Assembly: GCA_947500645.1 (NCBI GenBank)
Contig: CANMSD010000001.1
Span: 124,001 to 188,000 of the forward strand
DNA: 64,000 nucleotides
DNA from: an uncultured Erythrobacter sp.
GTDB taxonomy: Bacteria > Pseudomonadota > Alphaproteobacteria > Sphingomonadales > Sphingomonadaceae
Direction of reading: 5' to 3'
Below are positions 46,880 to 55,666 of this stretch, in pieces (position 1 is the stretch's first letter; every line of letters begins with the position of its first letter). The translations under genes and the position numbers were made by a program. A model generated the notes under the pieces. It saw nothing but the letters and a program-made list of their open reading frames with translations, did not search any database and was not told the DNA's origin.

Positions 46880-48175
46880 ATGGCCGAACAGGCCTCCAAC
46901 CGACCTGCCTTGGCACTGCACGTGCCAGAGCCGCGTTCGCGGCCCGGCGATCCGGTCAATTTTTCCGATGTCGATATTGGCGAGCCTGGCAAAATGCCTC
47001 GGCCCGACGAGGGTTGCGATCCGGGCGAGATGAAAGACCTCGCCTATGGTCTCGTCCGCGTGCTGGGCGATGACAACAAGGCGCACGGGGCCTGGGATCC
47101 GAAGCTGTCGCCCGATACCTTGCGCGAAATGCTCGGCCATATGGCGATGGTCCGCGCCTTCGACGAACGGATGTTCCGCGGCCAGCGGCAGGGCAAAACC
47201 AGCTTCTACATGAAGTGCACCGGCGAGGAGGCGACCAGCGTCTCTGCCGGCATGGCGCTCGCCAGCGATGACATGGTGTTCCCCAGCTATCGCCAGCAAG
47301 GCATTCTGATCGCGCGCGGATATCCGCTGATCGAGATGATCAATCAGATCTACTCGAACAAGGGCGACAAGCTGAAGGGCCGGCAGCTGCCGATCATGTA
47401 TTCGAGCCGTGAGCACAGCTTTTTCAGCATCTCTGGCAACCTCGCAACGCAGACCCCGCAAGCCGTCGGCTGGGCCATGGCTAGCGCGATCAAGGGCGAC
47501 AGCCGGATCGCCGCGACGTGGGTAGGCGAAGGCTCGACTGCGGAAGGGGATTTCCACAGCGCCTGCACCTTTGCGACGGTTTATAATGCACCGGTTATCC
47601 TCAATGTTATCAACAACCAGTGGGCGATTTCGAGCTTCTCCGGTTTTGCCGGATCGGAGCGGACCACTTTTGCCGCCCGCGCGCTCGGATATGGCCTTGC
47701 GGGTCTGAGGGTCGACGGCAATGATGCGCTGGCCTGCTACGCCGCGCAGCAATGGGCGGCGAACCGCGCCCGCGCCAACCAGGGCCCGACGCTGATCGAA
47801 TATTTCACCTACCGCGCAGAGGGGCACTCCACCTCAGATGATCCCTCCGGTTATCGCAGCGCTCAGGAACGGGAAGAATGGCCGCTTGGCGATCCAGTCA
47901 TGCGGCTGAAGAACCACTTGATCGCAATTGGCGAATGGGATGAGGAGCGTCAGGAGGCGATGGACCTCAAATGCGCCGAGGAAGTGAAGGCAGCGACCAA
48001 GGAAGCGGAAAAGAACGGCATTCTCGGTCACGGACTGCATCATCCATTCCACACCATGTTCGAGGACGTGTTTGAAGAACTGCCCTGGCATCTTGAAGAA
48101 CAGGCCGCTCAGGCAACCCGCGAGCGCCAGATCAAATGGCCCGATAAGCATCCCAAAGATGGAGCGGGCAAATGA
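46880..48175 (+). CDS. bkdA: Branched-chain 2-oxoacid dehydrogenase E1 alpha subunit
   Basis: The 431-residue thiamine-diphosphate-dependent subunit decarboxylates the 2-oxo acids of Val, Leu and Ile. The ThDP motif is VGEGSTAEGDFHSA ... INNQWAIS, and the phosphorylation-loop-like YRAEGHSTSDDPS follows. FPSYRQQG and the long N-terminus (residues 1-60) fit the BCKDH branch rather than pyruvate dehydrogenase. The ATG at 46880 follows GGGAG. The stop overlaps the E1 beta start (ATGA). Confidence 0.92.
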   Translation: MAEQASNRPALALHVPEPRSRPGDPVNFSDVDIGEPGKMPRPDEGCDPGEMKDLAYGLVRVLGDDNKAHGAWDPKLSPDTLREMLGHMAMVRAFDERMFRGQRQGKTSFYMKCTGEEATSVSAGMALASDDMVFPSYRQQGILIARGYPLIEMINQIYSNKGDKLKGRQLPIMYSSREHSFFSISGNLATQTPQAVGWAMASAIKGDSRIAATWVGEGSTAEGDFHSACTFATVYNAPVILNVINNQWAISSFSGFAGSERTTFAARALGYGLAGLRVDGNDALACYAAQQWAANRARANQGPTLIEYFTYRAEGHSTSDDPSGYRSAQEREEWPLGDPVMRLKNHLIAIGEWDEERQEAMDLKCAEEVKAATKEAEKNGILGHGLHHPFHTMFEDVFEELPWHLEEQAAQATRERQIKWPDKHPKDGAGK

Positions 48176-49233
48176 ACGCTCAAACTGAAACAACGAAGCC
48201 GCAAGCAGGCGAAACCGAAGAACGCCGGATCAATATGATCGAGGCGATCAACGACGCGCTCGACATCATGCTGGAGCGTGATCCCGATACCATCGTGATG
48301 GGCGAGGACGTCGGCTATTTCGGCGGCGTGTTCCGCGCGACTGCTGGCCTTCAGGAAAAGCACGGCAAGACCCGCGTTTTCGACACGCCGATCTCGGAAT
48401 GCGGCATTATTGGGGTGGCCGTGGGCATGGGGGCATACGGCCTGCGCCCGATCCCGGAAATCCAGTTTGCCGATTACATCTATCCCGGCCTCGATCAGCT
48501 GATCTCAGAGGCCGCGCGGCTGCGCTATCGCTCGGCAACCGATTACATTTCTCCGATGACGGTCCGCTCGCCTTTTGGCGGCGGCATTTTTGGCGGACAG
48601 ACACACAGCCAGTCGCCCGAGGCGATCTTCACTCACGTCGCGGGCCTAAAGACGGTGATCCCGGCAACGCCCTATGATGCCAAAGGGCTGCTGATCGCTT
48701 CGATCGAAGACAATGACCCGGTGATCTTCTTCGAACCGAAGCGGATTTATAATGGTCCGTTCTCCGGTTTTTATGACAAGCCGGTCGAGCCTTGGAAGAA
48801 GCACAAGGACAGCGTCGTTCCGGAGGGGTATTACAAGATCCCGCTGGGCAAGGCGCGGCATGTGACCGAAGGCGAGCAGCTGACCGTGCTGGCCTATGGC
48901 ACGATGGTTCACGTGGCCGAGGCAGTATGTGCGGACAAAGGCATCGAAGCCGATATCCTCGACCTGCGCACACTGATGCCGCTGGACATCGAAGCCATCG
49001 AAACCTCCGTGAAGCGCACCGGCCGCTGCCTGATCGTACACGAGGCAACCCGGACTTCCGGCTTTGGCGCGGAGCTGTCTGCTCTGGTCACGGAGCGCTG
49101 TTTCTATCATCTCGAAGCCCCGGTCGAGCGCGTCACCGGCTTCGACACACCTTACCCGCACAGCCTCGAATGGGCCTATTTCCCCGGCCCGGTTCGCATC
49201 GGCGAAGCGATTGACAAGATCCTCAAGGATTGA
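48172..49233 (+). CDS. bkdB: Branched-chain 2-oxoacid dehydrogenase E1 beta subunit
   Basis: The 353-residue transketolase-like beta chain completes the E1 heterotetramer. Family blocks are MGEDVGYFGGVFRATAGL, DTPISECGIIGVAVGMGAYG and QFADYIYPGLDQL. Its start overlaps the E1 alpha stop, and E2 follows after 7 bp, so the three genes are one operon. The N-terminal 20 residues are variable and probably disordered. Confidence 0.94.
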   Translation: MNAQTETTKPQAGETEERRINMIEAINDALDIMLERDPDTIVMGEDVGYFGGVFRATAGLQEKHGKTRVFDTPISECGIIGVAVGMGAYGLRPIPEIQFADYIYPGLDQLISEAARLRYRSATDYISPMTVRSPFGGGIFGGQTHSQSPEAIFTHVAGLKTVIPATPYDAKGLLIASIEDNDPVIFFEPKRIYNGPFSGFYDKPVEPWKKHKDSVVPEGYYKIPLGKARHVTEGEQLTVLAYGTMVHVAEAVCADKGIEADILDLRTLMPLDIEAIETSVKRTGRCLIVHEATRTSGFGAELSALVTERCFYHLEAPVERVTGFDTPYPHSLEWAYFPGPVRIGEAIDKILKD

Positions 49234-49240
49234 CCCGACT

Positions 49241-50557
49241 ATGAGTGAGTTCACATTCAATATGCCCGATGTGGGTGAAGGCGTGGCCGAGGCCGAGATC
49301 GTCGAATGGCAGGTCAAGGTCGGTGACACGGTCGAGGAAGACCAGCACATCGTCGATGTGATGACCGACAAGGCCACGATCGACATCGAGAGCCCTGTAA
49401 CCGGGACGGTTGTGGAGGTCGCTGGCGAAGCGGGCGATATCGTTGCGGTTGGCGCGATGTTGCTCGTTGTCGAAGTGGAAGGCGAAGTGGCGGATGAGGT
49501 TGAGCAGGAGGCGGAAGAGCCTGCCCCTGAGCCAGAATCAGAACCGGACGTAGAGCCAGATCATGCCAAGAAGGACACCATTCGTCCTGAGCCTGCCGAA
49601 GGGCGTGATGAAAGCGCTGATGCACGTGCTTCGGAGTCGGAGACGGCGCAAGGCGCCACTGGCTCAGCACGAACGGACACTGAGGCCAAGGTTCTTGCAA
49701 CCCCAGCCGTGCGCAAGCGTGCGCGCGACCTCGGCGTTGATCTTGGTGAAGTGAAGCCAGCGGCGGACGGCCGCGTGCGCCACGCCGATCTTGACGCCTT
49801 CCTTTCTTATAACGCTGGTGGTGGCTTCGCGCCTGCTGGCAAGGCTCGCGAAGACGAAGAGATCAAGGTCATCGGCCTGCGCAAGCGCATCGCGCAGAAC
49901 ATGGCCGCATCCAAGCGCTCGATCCCGCACTTCTCCTATGTCGAGGAATGCGATGTGACCGAACTTGAGCGGATGCGCGCAGACCTGAACGCCAATCGTG
50001 GCAACAAACCAAAACTGACCATGCTGCCACTGCTGATCAGCGCATTCTGCAAGCTGATTCCGGACTATCCGATGATCAACGCTCGCTATGACGACGAGGC
50101 GAATGTTGTCACCCGTCACGGCGCGGTGCATCTCGGCATGGCGGCGCAGACCGATAACGGCCTGATGGTGCCGGTGATCAAGGATGCGCAGTCCAAAAAC
50201 ATCTGGCAGCTTGCGCGTGAGATCGGCCGTCTGGCGGAGGCCGCGCGCGATGGCTCGGCCAAATCGGATGAGCTGTCCGGCTCGACCCTGACAGTGACTT
50301 CGCTCGGCCCATTGGGAGGGGTTGCGACCACTCCGGTCATCAACCGGCCGGAAGTCGCGATCATCGGTCCGAACCGGATTATCGAGCGACCGATGTTTGT
50401 CACCGGCCCCGATGGCGTGGAGCGGATCGAGAAGCGCAAGCTGATGAATATCTCGATTTCATGCGATCACCGCGTGGTCGATGGCTATGATGCGGCAAGC
50501 TTCATTCAGGACGTGAAAAAGCTGATCGAGACGCCCGTTTTGTTGCTCACTGAATAA
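49241..50557 (+). CDS. bkdC: Branched-chain 2-oxoacid dehydrogenase E2 (dihydrolipoyl acyltransferase)
   Basis: The 438-residue core subunit has a lipoyl domain (Lys44 in DVMTDKATIDI), an acidic/Pro-rich linker, an E1/E3-binding domain (ATPAVRKRARDLGVDLGEV, about residues 150-190) and an acyltransferase domain with HRVVDG (SCDHRVVDGYDAA). It forms the acyl-CoA product. The linker (about residues 113-146) is encoded by DNA resembling a dispersed REP-like element found between gap and pgk. AAGGA precedes the ATG at 49241. The E3 lipoamide dehydrogenase is not in view. Confidence 0.93.
   Translation: MSEFTFNMPDVGEGVAEAEIVEWQVKVGDTVEEDQHIVDVMTDKATIDIESPVTGTVVEVAGEAGDIVAVGAMLLVVEVEGEVADEVEQEAEEPAPEPESEPDVEPDHAKKDTIRPEPAEGRDESADARASESETAQGATGSARTDTEAKVLATPAVRKRARDLGVDLGEVKPAADGRVRHADLDAFLSYNAGGGFAPAGKAREDEEIKVIGLRKRIAQNMAASKRSIPHFSYVEECDVTELERMRADLNANRGNKPKLTMLPLLISAFCKLIPDYPMINARYDDEANVVTRHGAVHLGMAAQTDNGLMVPVIKDAQSKNIWQLAREIGRLAEAARDGSAKSDELSGSTLTVTSLGPLGGVATTPVINRPEVAIIGPNRIIERPMFVTGPDGVERIEKRKLMNISISCDHRVVDGYDAASFIQDVKKLIETPVLLLTE
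49578..49676. repeat. REP-like element embedded in the E2 linker
   Basis: The left arm (CCATTCGTCCTGAGCCTGCC then GAAGGGCG, 49578-49605) and right parts (CACGTGCTTCG at 49623-49633 and GGCTCAGCACGAACGG at 49661-49676) match the two arms of the inverted repeat at 60793-60858. The right arm is interrupted by 27 nt where that repeat has about 3. The segment is 99 bp, exactly 33 codons, and has no stop. Confidence 0.75.
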
Positions 50558-50593
50558 AGTTTGCTTTTAGCGGCTCAATTGCAAAAAGGGCCG

Positions 50594-50622
50594 TTGACAG
50601 CATTTGCGAGCGGTCCTATTGG
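50594..50622 (+). promoter_or_regulatory. Sigma-70-type promoter of tRNA-Asp
   Basis: TTGACA at 50594, a 17-nt spacer, and TATTGG at 50617 lie 33 bp before the tRNA-Asp gene, ideal for a housekeeping promoter. Confidence 0.75.
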
Positions 50623-50655
50623 CCCGTCTCCCAAGAGGCGCTGCCGCCGTAATGC

Positions 50656-50732
50656 GCGGGTGTAGCTCAGTTGGTTAGAGTGTCGGCCTGTCACGCCGAA
50701 GGTCGCGGGTTCAAGTCCCGTCACTCGCGCCA
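50656..50732 (+). tRNA. tRNA-Asp (anticodon GTC)
   Basis: A 77-nt cloverleaf: acceptor GCGGGTG/CACTCGC, anticodon arm TCGGC-CTGTCAC-GCCGA with anticodon GTC, T loop TTCAAGT, and encoded CCA. Confidence 0.97.
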
Positions 50733-50752
50733 CTTGGGACCCAATGACACAG

Positions 50753-51616
50753 TCAGCCTTTGGTGCAGCCTTCGCGCTGCCCATCGCGCGTGCGCACCCA
50801 AGCAAAGGCGTTGGTGAGCATCCGGCGATAGACCGGATCGTCGTAGCTGGTGTGGTTGTGGCCGATCGCGGAATAGAAGCTGCGCCCTTCGCCGAGGCAG
50901 CGTGTCCAGGCGACCGGATGGCCTTCAGGTCCGCCGCCCATGCGCAAATCCTGAACCGGGCCATAAAGCAGGTTTTGCGGGCTATAGCTGTCTTCATCCA
51001 GGCCCAGCAGCGGCACCGCATCGCCCAGCTCGGCGCTGTCGAAACTGTACCACTCGTCATTGTGCATCCATTCCGCCGGAATGCCCTGCATCACCGGATG
51101 CTCGCTGGCGAGATTGACCAACCGCGCGTCCTGAAATTGCGGGTCAGCCGGGTGGCCGATAAATTGCGGGCCGATCACTTGTGTGTCGTACCAGCTCCAG
51201 TCGTTGTGCGAATCGTCGCCGGCGCTGTGCAGCGCGATCAGCGCGCCGCCATCTTCCAGCCAGCTTTGAAACGCCTGCTCTTGTTCGGGGGAGAGCGTGT
51301 CGCCGGTCATATTGTTGAACACGACCACCTCGAAACGGGCCAGCTGCTCGGCATTGAACACCGCACCATTGGCTGTGGTGAACAGGCCCATGCCGTTCTC
51401 TGCGGCGACTTCGGCAAAGAAGCGGTCCCCGCCCGCTATCCCCTCATTGTGCCGCCAGCCGCGTGTCTTGGAAAAGACCAGGATCGCAGGAGCGGGCATG
51501 AACTCGGTGATTTCCGGGGGCACGGTGTCGTGCTGCGGAGCGACTTCGCCTGTCTGCGCGGTCGAGGGTGCGCATGCGGCGAGGAGAAGGGCGAGCGGTA
51601 TGGAAAGCCATTTCAT
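50753..51616 (-). CDS. ThuA-domain lipoprotein
   Basis: The 287-residue protein has a lipoprotein signal with lipobox LAAC (Cys15) and a ThuA-like fold (ILVFSKTRGWRHNEGIAGG; FVVF-type core VVVFNNMTGDTLS; ALIALHSAGD). The ThuA family is tied to trehalose or other sugar use, and members are often carbohydrate-related glutamine-amidotransferase-like proteins without proven activity. The ATG at 51616 is set by the signal peptide. It converges on tRNA-Asp and diverges from the AraC-type gene. Confidence 0.87.
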   Translation of the reverse strand: MKWLSIPLALLLAACAPSTAQTGEVAPQHDTVPPEITEFMPAPAILVFSKTRGWRHNEGIAGGDRFFAEVAAENGMGLFTTANGAVFNAEQLARFEVVVFNNMTGDTLSPEQEQAFQSWLEDGGALIALHSAGDDSHNDWSWYDTQVIGPQFIGHPADPQFQDARLVNLASEHPVMQGIPAEWMHNDEWYSFDSAELGDAVPLLGLDEDSYSPQNLLYGPVQDLRMGGGPEGHPVAWTRCLGEGRSFYSAIGHNHTSYDDPVYRRMLTNAFAWVRTRDGQREGCTKG

Positions 51617-51690
51617 GCACACGATCCTAACAGCGCGTTTCTGCTCGGCAAGACGTGTGGGGCCAGACCGGCTAGCCTGCCCATCCGCCA

Positions 51691-51744
51691 CGTCTCAAAT
51701 CATAAATCCTGAAGGATTTGTGCGCTTTGTTGCCATTTGAGACG
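51691..51744. promoter_or_regulatory. Nested inverted repeats between thuA-like and AraC-type genes
   Basis: The outer arms CGTCTCAAAT (51691-51700) and ATTTGAGACG (51735-51744) enclose an inner AAATCC-TGAA-GGATTT (51704-51719). The site lies between two divergent genes and could be an operator for the adjacent regulator or a structured leader. There is no T tract next to it. Confidence 0.55.
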
Positions 51745-51806
51745 ACGATCCGTGCCACCGCGATATTGCGCGCGTCCAGGTAACAGCGCACAGGACGTCG
51801 CAATAT

Positions 51807-52934
51807 ATGGATCGGCCCGAACACCTAATCATGAACTGGCGCAGCGTCGCCTTGGGCATCTTTGTCCTGAGCGCACTCATGGCTCAGCTCTATCTTTGGG
51901 CCAAGGGGATTGAGCGGCGCGCGGTGATCTGGTTGCTCGCCTTTGTCTGTGCGGTCGCGATCCATCTGATCCCGATGATCATCGGCTTTGCCGGCGCTTA
52001 CGATATCTGGCCTGGCCTCACTTTCCTGCCGACCGGCATGGAACTGCTGTTCGGCCCATTGCTTTACCTTCATGCCCGTCAGCTGATGATGGGGGCGGTG
52101 CCGCTCAGCCATTACTGGCTGCTCGCACCTGGAGCGATCAACTGGCTGTATCAATTGTGGGCCTTCACCATGCTCGGCGGTTACCGCGCGAAATGGGCTT
52201 ATAATAATGCGTTTCACGAACCGGTCATCGTACCGTTAGTCTCGCTCGGTGCCTTGGGTTTGGGGGCGTGGGCGTTCTGGACGGTCTGGCAGATGCGCCA
52301 CCAATATCTCATCTGGCTCCACGCCAACCGTTCGGATGGTGACGATTTCGATCCGGTCTGGATCACCCATTTCATGCTACTCGGCGCGGTACTTGCCGCG
52401 CTATGGGGCGCAGAGTTCGTCATTTCGAGCTGGTATAGTCTCGACTATTTCGACGCATTCTGGTGGGATTTGGCCGGCCTCTTCATAGTGCTGCTGCTCT
52501 CACTCGAAGCGCTTGCGCGGCTGCTCCAGCCGTTCCCGAAGATGCTCGCCCCCGATGCAATTTCGGTTGAAGAACTGATGGAGCAGGCCGCCAGCGAACG
52601 CGACTGGGCGATTGAAGGCGAGCGGCTGCGAGAGATGGTGATCGACAATGGCTGGCATCTGGAATCGAGCCTCTCGCTGCAAACGCTCTCGCGCCGCTTT
52701 GGCATGAACCAGGCCTATGTATCGCGAGCGCTCAATCAGGGTCTCGATCTCAGCTTCAGCCATTTCATAAATGGCCTGCGGGTTGAGCATGCCAAGGCGA
52801 TGATCAACCGTGAGAACGTGAACCTGCTCGACGTCGCACTATCATCGGGCTTTGGTTCGAAGGCCAGCTTCAACCGCGCTTTCAAGCTGCACGCCGGGAC
52901 CAGCCCGAGCGAATTCAAACGTCTCAATTCATAA
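51807..52934 (+). CDS. Membrane-anchored AraC-type transcriptional regulator
   Basis: The 375-residue protein has about six or seven membrane helices in the first 240 residues (SVALGIFVLSALMAQLYLW; VIWLLAFVCAVAIHLIPMII; and more), and a cytoplasmic AraC double helix-turn-helix at about 275-370 (LQTLSRRFGMNQAYVSRALN; LDVALSSGFGSKASFNRAFK; GTSPSEFKRLNS). Such one-component regulators sense membrane or periplasmic signals and act on nearby genes; the S41-like lipoprotein follows. AGGA precedes ATG 51807; a second ATG at 51831 is possible. Confidence 0.9.
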   Translation: MDRPEHLIMNWRSVALGIFVLSALMAQLYLWAKGIERRAVIWLLAFVCAVAIHLIPMIIGFAGAYDIWPGLTFLPTGMELLFGPLLYLHARQLMMGAVPLSHYWLLAPGAINWLYQLWAFTMLGGYRAKWAYNNAFHEPVIVPLVSLGALGLGAWAFWTVWQMRHQYLIWLHANRSDGDDFDPVWITHFMLLGAVLAALWGAEFVISSWYSLDYFDAFWWDLAGLFIVLLLSLEALARLLQPFPKMLAPDAISVEELMEQAASERDWAIEGERLREMVIDNGWHLESSLSLQTLSRRFGMNQAYVSRALNQGLDLSFSHFINGLRVEHAKAMINRENVNLLDVALSSGFGSKASFNRAFKLHAGTSPSEFKRLNS

Positions 52935-53014
52935 AAAGCTCGTGCAAACCGATATTTGCGCCGACACAGCAGAGTCAATCGCACACATGCCTCTCCAACA
53001 AGGAGAAGTACGGC

Positions 53015-54511
53015 ATGAAATTGATCTACTCTATGTTTGCGGCCAGCCTGTTGATGGTGTCGGCCTGTGATGCGGGTGCCGAGGAAGCACCACAACTAAA
53101 CCCGCCGCTGGCGGCAGATGCGCTGATGACGCCGGATCAGGTGCGTGCCGATGTGGCGCTGGCGAAGGAAGCGTTCGAGCGCGTTCATCCCGGCTACACG
53201 CGCTATGCAACCGAGGCGGAGATGGACGCCAAGTGGCAGGCGATCATCGACCGGGCCGAGGCGCAGGGCAGCATGAGCCTGCCGGAATTCTATCTCGCAT
53301 CCGAACTCGCGCTGGTTGCGATCCGCTGCGATCATACCAAGGCGGAATTGCCGCGCAGCCTTCGCGCGGAGCGCAAGGGAAAGCCGCTATATCTGCCGAT
53401 GCGCTGGGAAGTGATCGATGGTCGCGCGATCATCGAAACGCCGGGCGAGGGCATAGCGCTCGCGTTCGGAGACGAAATCCTCAGTATCGACGGTCGATTA
53501 ATGTCTGAAGCGATCGGTGCTGTCATGCCTTATATTCCTGTCGACGGTTACACCGAATGGTCGCGCAGGGGCGGTGTTGGGCAATCGCTCGAATTCATGG
53601 GCGGTGCGGTCGATCACTTCGGCGCGCTGCTGTGGGACGTGCCGGAAGTCGCGACGCTCGAAGTGCGTTCCAGCGATGGTGCGGTTCGCGAGGTGCAAGT
53701 GCCACGGATCGATTTCGACGCGTGGAGCGATCTGGGCGAGGAGTCCCAGGCAAATTTCAAGGATGCAGTCACGCTCAAGCGGATTGGCAAAAATGCGGCC
53801 TATCTCAGCGTCGATACCTTCGTGAACTACCGCGAGCCGGTGAAGCCAGAGACGATTTACGAGCCGGTATTCAAGGCCTTGCGCGAGGAGGGTCGAGACA
53901 CGCTGATCCTCGACCTGCGCAAGAATGGTGGCGGATCGTCCGATGCGAATTATGGATTGCTGGCCAACCTCCTCACCGAGCCTTTTCGCCCGCGAAAGGC
54001 GATGATCGCGAAGACACTCGATATGGATGGTATCCGCCCGCATCTTTGGACTTGGGACAAGCGCGCGCTCAAACCCAACCCCATGGGCTTTTCGAAGCTG
54101 GATGACGGCACTTATGCGTTGCGCAGCTTTGTCAGTGATGATCTTAAAACGGTAAAGCCTGCCAAATATGCCTTTGGCGGCAGGCTGATCGTGCTCACCA
54201 GCAACACCAATTCTTCGGGCAGCACGAATTTCATCACCTGGATGACGGAGCTCGATCGCGCGACGACGGTTGGCGAGAAGACTGGTGGCAGCGCCGAGGG
54301 GCCGACCGCTGGGCTGCAATTCACTCTGACCCTGCCTAACAGCGGTGTGCGGATGCGGCTGCCGTTCTTCCATGTGAAGAACAATGTGCAGAGCTTCGAG
54401 CGCGGCCTGGGCATTACGCCCGAGATTGCCGCACCGATGACCGTTGAGGCTTTCATGCAAAAGCGCGATCCGGCGATGGAGGCGGCGCTGGCGCTGATCG
54501 AGCAGGGATAG
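53015..54511 (+). CDS. S41-family-like peptidase lipoprotein
   Basis: A 498-residue protein with a lipobox-type signal (LLMVSAC, Cys18) and an S41 (tail-specific/CtpA-like) fold in its second half: DTLILDLRKNGGGSSDANY, then LIVLTSNTNSSGSTNF (Ser400 or 401 as nucleophile candidate) and GEKTGGSAEGP. A PDZ-like part may lie at about 130-180. The pattern at the nucleophile is not the strict CtpA one, so activity is uncertain. AAGGAGA precedes the ATG. It follows the AraC-type gene by 80 bp and may be its target. Confidence 0.83.
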   Translation: MKLIYSMFAASLLMVSACDAGAEEAPQLNPPLAADALMTPDQVRADVALAKEAFERVHPGYTRYATEAEMDAKWQAIIDRAEAQGSMSLPEFYLASELALVAIRCDHTKAELPRSLRAERKGKPLYLPMRWEVIDGRAIIETPGEGIALAFGDEILSIDGRLMSEAIGAVMPYIPVDGYTEWSRRGGVGQSLEFMGGAVDHFGALLWDVPEVATLEVRSSDGAVREVQVPRIDFDAWSDLGEESQANFKDAVTLKRIGKNAAYLSVDTFVNYREPVKPETIYEPVFKALREEGRDTLILDLRKNGGGSSDANYGLLANLLTEPFRPRKAMIAKTLDMDGIRPHLWTWDKRALKPNPMGFSKLDDGTYALRSFVSDDLKTVKPAKYAFGGRLIVLTSNTNSSGSTNFITWMTELDRATTVGEKTGGSAEGPTAGLQFTLTLPNSGVRMRLPFFHVKNNVQSFERGLGITPEIAAPMTVEAFMQKRDPAMEAALALIEQG

Positions 54512-54565
54512 GTCGCCCGTACATTGTCATTAAACCGAAAGGTTGACTAATTTGAGTGACGTTCT

Positions 54566-54910
54566 ATGTTCAACTACATGGTTGAGTATCTGCAAAGTCC
54601 GGACTTGGTCTTTCGCGCGCTGGGTGACCCCACCCGGCGGCGAATGATTGAGCAATTGTCGCAGGCCGAATTGACGGTTGGCGAGTTGGCAGAACCCTTC
54701 GAGATGACGCTCGCAGGGGCATCCAAACATGTTGGTGTGCTTGAGCAGGCCGGTTTGGTCGTGCGTAAAAAACGCGGGCGCGAGCGGGTCTGCTCGCTCA
54801 GGCCGGGCGGGCTGCTGGCGGCGCGCGATTGGGTTGAGCGTTACAGTGCATTCTGGACCGCGCGTCTCGATGCTCTCGACCAGGCTTTGAAGGAGGATGG
54901 CGATGAGTGA
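54566..54910 (+). CDS. ArsR-family transcriptional regulator
   Basis: This 114-residue winged-helix protein has the ArsR core FRALGDPTRRRMIEQLSQ, LTVGELAEPFEMTLAGASKHVGVLEQAGLV and RKKRGRERV. No metal-binding cysteines are visible, so it is likely a non-metal regulator of the type paired with SRPBCC genes. It overlaps the SRPBCC gene start; the two form an autoregulated pair in many genomes. Confidence 0.93.
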   Translation: MFNYMVEYLQSPDLVFRALGDPTRRRMIEQLSQAELTVGELAEPFEMTLAGASKHVGVLEQAGLVVRKKRGRERVCSLRPGGLLAARDWVERYSAFWTARLDALDQALKEDGDE

Positions 54911-55430
54911 TTATGGCAAGCAGACCGGGCCGGAGCAGCTCGAATTCACGCGGCGTTTTGACGCAGGCATCGAAAAGGTCTGGCAGTTCCTCGTCGATCC
55001 GGAGAAACGCAAACTGTGGTTTTGTGGCGGTTCGACGGATGATCATGTCGGCGGGAAGATCGTGTTCGAATTCGATCATCGCCGATTGTCGGAAAGCGCT
55101 CCGCCGGAGAAATACGCATCCGAAGAGGTCGTGACGCATCACGGCGAAATCCTCGAATATGATCCGCCCAATCGCCTCGCTTTCACCTGGTTTGAGTCCG
55201 CCGGGGCCGAATCGAGCAAGGTCGACATCTCGCTCAAATCACTCGGGCAGAACGCAACCGAACTCTATCTGGTGCACAGCGGCGTAGTCGGTCGCGACAT
55301 GCTCGTCGGCGTGTTTGCCGGGTGGCACGGTCATTTCGACTTGATGGCAGAAGTGCTGATTGGTGCGCGGAAAAGCGATTTCTGGGTCCGCGATCAGGAG
55401 CTCGAAGCGGAATATGCCGAGCGAATCTAG
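54903..55430 (+). CDS. SRPBCC (AHSA1-like) domain protein
   Basis: A 175-residue START/SRPBCC-fold protein: FTRRFDAGIEKVWQFLVDPEK, then KLWFCGG, HHGEILEYDPPNRLAFTW, and GWHGHFDLMAEVLI at the C-terminus. It may bind a hydrophobic ligand or act as a co-chaperone-like AHSA1 homologue; the role is unknown. AGGAGG directly precedes ATG 54897 but is ideally spaced for ATG 54903, which I chose. It overlaps the ArsR stop. Confidence 0.9.
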   Translation: MSDYGKQTGPEQLEFTRRFDAGIEKVWQFLVDPEKRKLWFCGGSTDDHVGGKIVFEFDHRRLSESAPPEKYASEEVVTHHGEILEYDPPNRLAFTWFESAGAESSKVDISLKSLGQNATELYLVHSGVVGRDMLVGVFAGWHGHFDLMAEVLIGARKSDFWVRDQELEAEYAERI

Positions 55431-55663
55431 CGGTCCTCGCTCGGAGGCGCGCTCCAGCGGCCTGTCTCCATCCAGATCAGGAAACGCTTGAGTGGCAGCA
55501 GCCACACGACGCCGAGCAACAGGTAGACGATGGTCTGAACCCAACCGGGCCAGGTGCTGATCGTGGTCGGCGCGAAATGCGCAATGATCAGGCCATAGAC
55601 GATTAGCGCGATAAACAGGCCGATCACGCCAAATGGTATTCGCCAGGTCGGTTCTTCGCGCAT
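55427..55663 (-). CDS. DUF2842 small membrane protein
   Basis: The 78-residue protein has two membrane helices (FGVIGLFIALIVYGLIIA and VQTIVYLLLGVVWLLPL) and the ending RFLIWMETGRW, as in DUF2842, a family confined largely to alphaproteobacteria. Function unknown. Its stop overlaps the SRPBCC stop by 4 bp and its start lies 3 bp after the fau stop, so it is co-transcribed with fau. Confidence 0.9.
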   Translation of the reverse strand: MREEPTWRIPFGVIGLFIALIVYGLIIAHFAPTTISTWPGWVQTIVYLLLGVVWLLPLKRFLIWMETGRWSAPPSEDR

Positions 55664-55666
55664 ATT

